From JANQRV01 sp964533785 (lineage in GTDB: Bacteria; Bacteroidota; Bacteroidia; Chitinophagales; Saprospiraceae), in the NCBI GenBank assembly GCA_964533785.1, contig CAZHNG010000179.1:1-13781 (forward strand): DNA of 13,781 nt. Direction: 5' to 3'. Shown piece by piece: positions 5,592-11,317 of this stretch (the first letter of the stretch is position 1; every line of letters begins with the position of its first letter). The translations under genes and the position numbers were made by a program. The notes below the pieces were generated by a model. It did not search any database. It saw only the letters and a program-made list of their open reading frames with translations, and had not been told where the DNA came from.

Positions 5592-6740
5592 TCACTTCTT
5601 CACCATGGGTTCCAAACACTGCTTGAGTGTATCCAACACCCGGTCCATATCTTCCATCGTATTGTAATGAGAAAACGAAAAGCGGATCGACTTCCAGCCG
5701 GGTTCGCCTCCCAAAGCATCGATAACATGAGAGCCGGCATCCGCGCCGGAGCTACAAGCACTTCCACCGGAAACACTGATCCCGGCAATGTCCAGGTTGA
5801 GTAAGAGCAAATCCGTTTTGGGAGAAGGCGGGAAAGAAACATTCAGTACTTTATAATGCCCGTTCTTATAGTCACCGTAAAATTTGATATCCGGAATAGC
5901 CGCTTTCAGTTCTTTTGCAAAATAATCCCGCAAATGTTCGATATGCTCGCGGCGAAGATCCATTTGTTCGTGTGCCAGATCCAGCGCTTTTGCCAACCCC
6001 ACGATCCCGTAAATGTTTTCCGTACCGGCACGCATATTGCGTTCTTGTGCTCCTCCGTCTACGTAAGGCTGCAGAATGTTATCGTTGTTCATGTATAAGA
6101 ATCCGATCCCTTTGGGGCCGTGAAATTTATGAGCCGACCCGGACAAGAAACTCACTTTCGCCTTGTTGACGTCTATTGGAAAGAAGCCCATGGTCTGGAC
6201 CGTATCGGAATGGAAATAAGCGCCGTATTCTTCACATAAGGCTCCGACTTCCTCAATCGAGATCATAGTACCCGTTTCGTTGTTACTGTGCATCAAAGTC
6301 ACCAGGGTCTTTTCTGAAGAAGAGCCCAGTAATGACCTTAAGTGGTCTAGATCCGGATAGCCGTATTGGTCCAGGTTGAGATAGACGATCTCCACATCAT
6401 TATCTTTTTCGACCCTATCCAGGGAATGCAATATGCAATGGTGTTCGGTTTTAGAGCTGATGATCCGGCGCACGCCAAGATCCCGAACGGAACACTTGAT
6501 GATGGTATTGTTAGACTCCGTTCCGCAAGAGGTGAAAAATATTTCGCCGATAGAGGCACCAATGTGGCCCGCGACTGCTTTCCTGGCTCTCTCGATCAAA
6601 GCCCTCGCTTCACGGCCTTCTGCGTGGATGGACGATGGATTACCGTAGTTTTCCATCATAACGGTATGCATCGCTACGATAACTTCCCGGCTAATAGGTG
6701 TGGTTGCAGCATTATCCAGGTAAACTCTGTTGTGTAACAC
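5592..6740 (-). CDS. Cysteine desulfurase, NifS/IscS-like (382 aa)
   Basis: This PLP enzyme removes sulfur from L-cysteine, giving alanine and a protein-bound persulfide for Fe-S clusters or thio-modified tRNA. Hallmarks in order are VYLDNAATTP (6-15), the PLP-stacking TEHHCILH region (99-106), HSNNETGT (151-158), HSDTVQ (177-182, Asp179), the Schiff-base Lys205 in SGSAHKFHGPKG, RAGTEN (237-242) and the catalytic Cys329 in SGGSACSSG. The length is typical. The start is GTG at 6740: an in-frame TAG lies just upstream and the next ATG would delete the conserved LDNAATTP motif. It begins 5 nt after the phosphohexomutase stop, so the two should be co-transcribed. No IscU/SufU scaffold gene is in the window, so the pathway served is not clear. 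Confidence 0.92.
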   Translation of the reverse strand: MLHNRVYLDNAATTPISREVIVAMHTVMMENYGNPSSIHAEGREARALIERARKAVAGHIGASIGEIFFTSCGTESNNTIIKCSVRDLGVRRIISSKTEHHCILHSLDRVEKDNDVEIVYLNLDQYGYPDLDHLRSLLGSSSEKTLVTLMHSNNETGTMISIEEVGALCEEYGAYFHSDTVQTMGFFPIDVNKAKVSFLSGSAHKFHGPKGIGFLYMNNDNILQPYVDGGAQERNMRAGTENIYGIVGLAKALDLAHEQMDLRREHIEHLRDYFAKELKAAIPDIKFYGDYKNGHYKVLNVSFPPSPKTDLLLLNLDIAGISVSGGSACSSGADAGSHVIDALGGEPGWKSIRFSFSHYNTMEDMDRVLDTLKQCLEPMVKK

Positions 6741-6745
6741 GGAAA

Positions 6746-8131
6746 CTAGTTTTTGTTTAATATTTGGTTGACTTCGTTTTTGATCATACGGACTAATTCC
6801 TCTGCTTTTTGTTTACTGCCCGCTTCTGAATATACCCTGATGATAGGTTCGGTGTTGGATTTACGCAAATGAACCCAACCGTCAGGGAAATCAATTTTCA
6901 ACCCATCGATAGTGTTATAGTCCTCTTCCTTAAATCTTTCTTCTAAGGTAGTTAAAATTGCGGCTAAATCGATCTCCGGCGTCAAATTTATTTTGTCCTT
7001 TACCATTTCGTAGGCAGGGTATTCGGCTTTTAAATCCAACAGCGATTTACCCGATTTTGCCAGGTAAGTAAATGTCAGCGCAATGCCTGCCAAAGCATCT
7101 CTGCCGTAATGTAATTCCGGAACGATGATCCCTCCGTTGCCTTCGCCACCGATCACCGCATTCATTTCCTTCATTTTCGCTACTACGTTTACCTCTCCCA
7201 CTGCGCTGGCGTAATAAGTGCCACCGTGTTTTTGCGTGACATCCCGCAATGCTCGACTCGAAGAAAGGTTGGAAACCGTATTGCCTTTTTTGTGCTGCAA
7301 AACGTAATCAGCTACCGCCACCAGGGTATACTCCTCCCCGAACATACTTCCATCTTCACAAACGAAGGCTAATCGATCAACATCCGGATCAACTGCTATT
7401 CCAAGGTTTAAGCCTTTTGACCGGACCGTTTCCGACAATTCTACCAGGTTTTTGGCCAACGGTTCCGGATTGTGGGCAAACTGACCCGTCACTTCCCCGT
7501 TGATCAAAGTATAGTCACAGCCCAACTTATCCAACAATAAAGGGATTGAAATAGCACCAGTAGAATTGATACAATCCACAGCAACTTTAAGATTAGCGGC
7601 TTTCACTGCGTCCACATCAACTAATGGATGACCTAAAATGGCATCAATGTGCTTTTCCAGGTAGCCGTCGGCCCTGGTGTAGCTACCCAGTTGGTCAACC
7701 TCTGCGTATTGAATAGCGCCAGTATCAAGTAATTTTAATAAGGTTTCACCGTCTTTTTTGGAAATAAACTCCCCTTTGTGATTTAAAAACTTGAGGGCAT
7801 TCCAATGCTTGGGGTTATGGCTCGCGGTAATGATGATCCCTGCACCTGCCGATTCAGCAGGTACGGCCATTTCTACTGTCGGTGTGGTGGAATGATCCAG
7901 GTCAATAACTTCGAAACCCAACGCAACCAATGTTTGCGATACCAGACTACTGACCATGGCACCAGTGATCCGGCCATCCCTGCCAATGACTACTTTTTTA
8001 TTAACGTCTTGTTGGAGCAACCATGCACCAAAAGCGGCCGTACATTCAACAATATCCTGCGGGGTTAAATTCTCTCCTGCTGCACCGCCGATAGTGCCTC
8101 TAATTCCGGAAATCGATTTTATTAATGACAA
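6746..8131 (-). CDS. glmM: Phosphoglucosamine mutase-like phosphohexomutase (461 aa)
   Basis: This is a complete alpha-D-phosphohexomutase. The phosphoserine loop IITASHNPKHWNALK gives Ser104 as the phosphoryl-carrying residue. The metal loop DPDVDR is at 248-253, the sugar-binding GEGNGG at 329-334, and the C-terminal phosphate-binding RKSNTEP at 423-429. The WNALK after the serine loop and the overall length fit Bacteroidota GlmM (glucosamine-6-P to glucosamine-1-P, leading to UDP-GlcNAc for peptidoglycan). Members acting on mannose or glucose phosphates are close relatives, so substrate is inferred. It heads an operon with the cysteine desulfurase and is preceded by a strong promoter candidate ~30 nt upstream of its ATG. 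The pairing of a cell-wall precursor enzyme with a sulfur-transfer enzyme has no evident biochemical logic. Confidence 0.85.
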   Translation of the reverse strand: MSLIKSISGIRGTIGGAAGENLTPQDIVECTAAFGAWLLQQDVNKKVVIGRDGRITGAMVSSLVSQTLVALGFEVIDLDHSTTPTVEMAVPAESAGAGIIITASHNPKHWNALKFLNHKGEFISKKDGETLLKLLDTGAIQYAEVDQLGSYTRADGYLEKHIDAILGHPLVDVDAVKAANLKVAVDCINSTGAISIPLLLDKLGCDYTLINGEVTGQFAHNPEPLAKNLVELSETVRSKGLNLGIAVDPDVDRLAFVCEDGSMFGEEYTLVAVADYVLQHKKGNTVSNLSSSRALRDVTQKHGGTYYASAVGEVNVVAKMKEMNAVIGGEGNGGIIVPELHYGRDALAGIALTFTYLAKSGKSLLDLKAEYPAYEMVKDKINLTPEIDLAAILTTLEERFKEEDYNTIDGLKIDFPDGWVHLRKSNTEPIIRVYSEAGSKQKAEELVRMIKNEVNQILNKN

Positions 8132-8165
8132 AGTTTTTTGTTTTAGATTATAGAGAAGTGATTGA

Positions 8166-8196
8166 CAAATGTATGAAACGAAGCTGGTAGGCCAAA
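8166..8196 (-). promoter_or_regulatory. Bacteroidota-type promoter for the mutase-desulfurase operon
   Basis: On the minus strand, TTTG (8196-8193), a 19-nt spacer and TACATTTG (8173-8166) match the Bacteroidota primary-sigma consensus TTTG-N19-21-TAnnTTTG at every defined position. Transcription should start near 8160, giving a short leader of about 30 nt before the ATG at 8131. Confidence 0.7.
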
Positions 8197-8285
8197 AGTT
8201 TCTGTGAAAGGTTATTTGGTTATGGTTTTGAATTGTATCATCGGATAATCAGTTAAACAACTCAACGAGTAAACCTCACATGCAA

Positions 8286-9695
8286 CTAACCAATTTGCTT
8301 AACCAACCAACTTCTGTCCGACACCACCTTCACCTTTTCTAAAGCCTGCCGTACCGGCTGCAATTTTCCGATCCCTTTATATTTTCGGAGTAAGCTTACT
8401 ATTTTAATAAAATTCTGATAGGGTAATTTTACGGATTTCGTAAGGTCTTTCTTGCGTTGTAAAAACACACTAAAGGAAGACAACAAAGAATCCAATGCAT
8501 TGTCCTCCCCAGTCTCAACGTAGATCTTTATCAGCATGACTTTGGCGTGCAGGCTGTAATAAATATCCTTGAAATTGGTTTGATTGAGATAGTGTAAAGC
8601 CTGAGAAAAAGCTTTTTGGTGATAAAAAACTTCTGCCTGGCTGTAATTCAATACATCGTTTTGGTACTGTTCCGGCAGCTTTTCGGCGTAAGCCACGATG
8701 AAATCCCGCGTCCAGGTAACTCTGTCCAGTCCTAAACCCAGCTTGACGATGTTTTTAAAGGTAAAAGGAGAGATCTTGCCATCTTGCAGCAATACCGAAT
8801 TCTCCATGCCTTTCTCGTAAAACTCCATAAGATCTTCCGCATAAGACTTCATACCATTCCTGATCATTCGCAGGCAGTGGTTGATACCACATAAATAAAG
8901 GTCCCGCAAATCTGTTTCGTTGATCTTTACTCCTCTCGATAATATGGTTTGTTTGAAATTTTTGAATAATTGGCCGGCATTAGTGCCTTTGCTTTCCAAT
9001 ACCGATAAAAAAAGATGATAAGCCTTTATGACCGGGATATGTTGATGATCGAACTTTTCCAGGTACCGTTTAAGTTCCGCACTCATCTTAGGGTCATAGT
9101 CTTCAGTAAGGGTTTGCTGCCGGTCCAGCATGGCACAAAGGTTCCTTAGTTTTTTGATGATAAAGAAGTTGTCGAGTGCATCCGAAGCAAGCTGTAGATT
9201 CGGATCATAAGCACGCTTTTTGAGGTTGGTAAAATGCTGATCGGCCAGTTCAGCAAGCTGATATTGGTATTGGAAATATTGGGGTTCGATAGCAGGTTGC
9301 TTGGCCAATTCCCTATGGATGGTGTTATAAGTATACTTGTAATGTTTTTCGAGGCCATGATCTACGTAATAAGCCAAAGCCCTGATCTGCATATCAAGAC
9401 TATCCGATTCCAAGGATTGGATGGCAATAAACTTTTCAGCCAGTTGAAATAGATCACTAAGCAGATAATTCAATTGCCGGTCCTTGTAAGGCTCTCCGGG
9501 ATATACCATGTGGTGTAATCGATGCTTGGATAACTTCTCACCAAAGCCCGCTCTCCCCCACTCTGCTAAAAAATCGTATAAAATGATCATCTCTTCTTTC
9601 TTGTTGTAATACGGTGAAAGCAGAAAATCTCTAAATTCCCGCCACTGTTTGGCCTCAAAAGTGATCAACAATTTTACTAGTTTGCTATTTTCCAT
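8286..9695 (-). CDS. Conserved-looking hypothetical helical protein (469 aa)
   Basis: I do not recognise this protein. It has no signal peptide, no long hydrophobic segment and almost no motif of a known enzyme. It reads as a continuous series of amphipathic helices rich in Leu, Lys, Tyr and Gln, for example MENSKLVKLLITFEAKQWRE and QLAELADQHFTNLKKRAYDP. This suggests a cytoplasmic alpha-solenoid (TPR-like) scaffold. The phrase 'EFRDFLLSPYYNKKEE' near residues 20-35 could serve as a search tag. Codon use resembles neighbouring housekeeping genes and the frame is intact over 1.4 kb, so it is a real gene. It lies 154 nt upstream of the mutase operon on the same strand but behind that operon's own promoter, so it is probably a separate transcript. 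Lineage-restricted distribution is a guess. Confidence 0.75.
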   Translation of the reverse strand: MENSKLVKLLITFEAKQWREFRDFLLSPYYNKKEEMIILYDFLAEWGRAGFGEKLSKHRLHHMVYPGEPYKDRQLNYLLSDLFQLAEKFIAIQSLESDSLDMQIRALAYYVDHGLEKHYKYTYNTIHRELAKQPAIEPQYFQYQYQLAELADQHFTNLKKRAYDPNLQLASDALDNFFIIKKLRNLCAMLDRQQTLTEDYDPKMSAELKRYLEKFDHQHIPVIKAYHLFLSVLESKGTNAGQLFKNFKQTILSRGVKINETDLRDLYLCGINHCLRMIRNGMKSYAEDLMEFYEKGMENSVLLQDGKISPFTFKNIVKLGLGLDRVTWTRDFIVAYAEKLPEQYQNDVLNYSQAEVFYHQKAFSQALHYLNQTNFKDIYYSLHAKVMLIKIYVETGEDNALDSLLSSFSVFLQRKKDLTKSVKLPYQNFIKIVSLLRKYKGIGKLQPVRQALEKVKVVSDRSWLVKQIG

Positions 9696-9836
9696 ACTAT
9701 TTATTTCGTAAGTCCATTATCGCATTTTCGATAAAAACATTTTTAATTTCAAATTAATTAACTCACTATCAATTTTTTATGCGAAATCAGTAAGTTAAAA
9801 CCCAAAGAACACCTCGATAATACAAAAATAATGTAG

Positions 9837-9867
9837 TTGAACAAACTTCCATTTGCCCTTAAATTTG
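9837..9867 (+). promoter_or_regulatory. Bacteroidota-type promoter for the dockerin/T9SS protein gene
   Basis: TTG (9837-9839), a 20-nt spacer and TAAATTTG (9860-9867) fit the Bacteroidota -33/-7 consensus. Transcription would begin near 9874, leaving about 17 nt before ATG 9891. This argues against using the TTG at 9837 as a start codon, because it would lie upstream of the transcript. Confidence 0.6.
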
Positions 9868-9890
9868 AATCAAAATTAAGCGGCTATCCC

Positions 9891-11012
9891 ATGAAAAAAG
9901 CCTTAAGGAACAGCGTAAACTATCTCGCAGTATTGTTTTTCAGCCTGAATTTTTGCTTCGGACAAGAACTGGCGGGTGATGCTAATAATGATGGTATCGT
10001 AAACAACCTCGACATTGTTTACATTGGTTACGCTTTCGGCAATCTAGGTCCGGCCAGGATCACTACCGATTCTACTCCACCGGCTTCATTGGAATCCGTT
10101 TTATTATGGGAAGAAAATTTCCCGGATTCAATCAACTACATCTATTCCGACGCGGATGGCAATGGGTTTATCGATGAAGAAGACTTCCTGATCGTCTCCG
10201 CCAATTACAATAACAACAACGGCACTGACAACAACTTTGAATACCCGACCGGGACTTTGGACATTGACCCGCAATTGAAGTTTGATAACCCCGTTATCGG
10301 TTTTCCTTTGACGGCCGGTTCGCGTTTCAGCGTTCCTATTTCTCTGGGAAGCAGAGATATACCAGTAGAGAAGCTGAATGGATTGGCTTTTTCCGTTGAC
10401 TACGACCCCAGGGCTATTGCTGAAGTACAATTGGATTTCAGCGAATCATGGGCCAACCCAAGTGATGATCTTTTTGCCTTCCAGGTACCTTCGAATGAAA
10501 CAGCGAATCAATACGATGCGGCAATTACCCGCTACGGCAATGATCCGGTAAGCGGCCAGGGTAAATTTGCGGCCTTATCGATCATCATTGAAGAAGACCT
10601 GATCGGGTTGTTCGAGAATAATCGCGATAGCGCCGCCACCATTCTCAAGATCGATAAAATATTTGCGGTAAACGGCGAGTTTGAGGTCATCCCGGTTGTC
10701 GGGGACAGCATCCGTTTCATGCTCTACCATCCGCAATTCGTAGATACGGACGACAGAGCCTGGAGTCAGTCGGTGAAGGCCTACCCTACTCCAACGCACG
10801 ACCGTTTGATCGTAGAAGCGCCCCTGCTTATTGAAAACATCTTATGCTATAATACTTTAGGGCAACGGATGCCGATCCAGCTAGAAAGGCTCCACAGCAA
10901 AAAGGTAGAAGTGCATTGTAATCATTTACCTCCCGGGCCTTACGTAATTCAAATTAAGACTACTGAGGGAGTGGTTGCTAGAAAGATGGTTGTGCAGAAA
11001 TTGAGAAGGTAG
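9891..11012 (+). CDS. Secreted dockerin- and cohesin-like protein with T9SS sorting domain (373 aa)
   Basis: From ATG 9891 the protein starts MKKALRNSVNYLAVLFFSLN, a Sec signal peptide ending near FGQ (23-25). A dockerin type I-like calcium loop follows (DANNDGIVNNLD, 30-41), and a second canonical 12-residue EF-hand loop (DADGNGFIDEED, 87-98). Residues ~125-275 are beta-rich and cohesin-like: a 'GSRFSVPISLGS' opening strand, LNGLAFSVDYDP (162-173), DFSESW, and a late GKFAALSIII strand. The last ~80 residues (VKAYPTPTHDRLIVEAPLLI, then CYNTLGQ and LPPGPYVIQI) form a type A T9SS C-terminal domain, so export to the surface or medium by T9SS is expected. No catalytic domain is present, so it is probably a structural or adhesive component. 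An upstream TTG start would add 18 residues but coincides with the promoter. Confidence 0.82.
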   Translation: MKKALRNSVNYLAVLFFSLNFCFGQELAGDANNDGIVNNLDIVYIGYAFGNLGPARITTDSTPPASLESVLLWEENFPDSINYIYSDADGNGFIDEEDFLIVSANYNNNNGTDNNFEYPTGTLDIDPQLKFDNPVIGFPLTAGSRFSVPISLGSRDIPVEKLNGLAFSVDYDPRAIAEVQLDFSESWANPSDDLFAFQVPSNETANQYDAAITRYGNDPVSGQGKFAALSIIIEEDLIGLFENNRDSAATILKIDKIFAVNGEFEVIPVVGDSIRFMLYHPQFVDTDDRAWSQSVKAYPTPTHDRLIVEAPLLIENILCYNTLGQRMPIQLERLHSKKVEVHCNHLPPGPYVIQIKTTEGVVARKMVVQKLRR

Positions 11013-11317
11013 GTTGAGGTTGAGAAATCCTGACATTTACCAAACCTAAAACTTGAAGTTCCTTGCAGAGGGGCGTTTATGAGGTTTATGAGTTTATGGG
11101 TTTTATATCAAGTCATCAAGCTCATGAACAAAATACGGTATAAGAAAAATTGTCAGACATCTGACCTCTTACTTATGTAGTTCCGTGGCTTGCGATACGT
11201 GTGATTTATTTCTTGGCGGAGCTGATATCCATGATAAATATGCCTCATTCATGCGATAGCTTGCTTACTCGTGAATTCGAGGCTTTTAAAAAACGATTTT
11301 CAAAATTCCATAACAAT
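11013..11317. other. 305-nt gap with no recognised gene
   Basis: No supported coding sequence is seen on either strand. It holds three near-copies of GTTTATGA (11075-11082, 11084-11091, 11092-11099) and a small palindrome-like GTCAGA-CA-TCTGAC (11152-11165). There is no clear terminator hairpin with a T-tract and no clean TAnnTTTG promoter for the downstream gene. The gap probably carries the end of the dockerin-like transcript and the leader of the Kazal gene. Confidence 0.4.

Noticed and set aside
5527..5619. Upstream extension of the signal-peptide fragment to an ATG at 5619
   Set aside because: It would read through the end of the cysteine desulfurase gene in another frame and bury the signal peptide behind 30 unrelated residues.
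6366..6737. Plus-strand frame of 123 codons within the desulfurase gene
   Set aside because: Antisense shadow of a gene with all catalytic motifs; no recognisable product.
9837..9890. TTG start adding 18 residues to the dockerin-like protein
   Set aside because: The TTG is the -33 element of a good promoter, and the signal peptide begins naturally at ATG 9891.
11152..11165. GTCAGA-CA-TCTGAC palindrome as an operator
   Set aside because: It is a single 6-bp-arm element about 150 nt before the next gene with no regulator nearby; not enough to claim a site.
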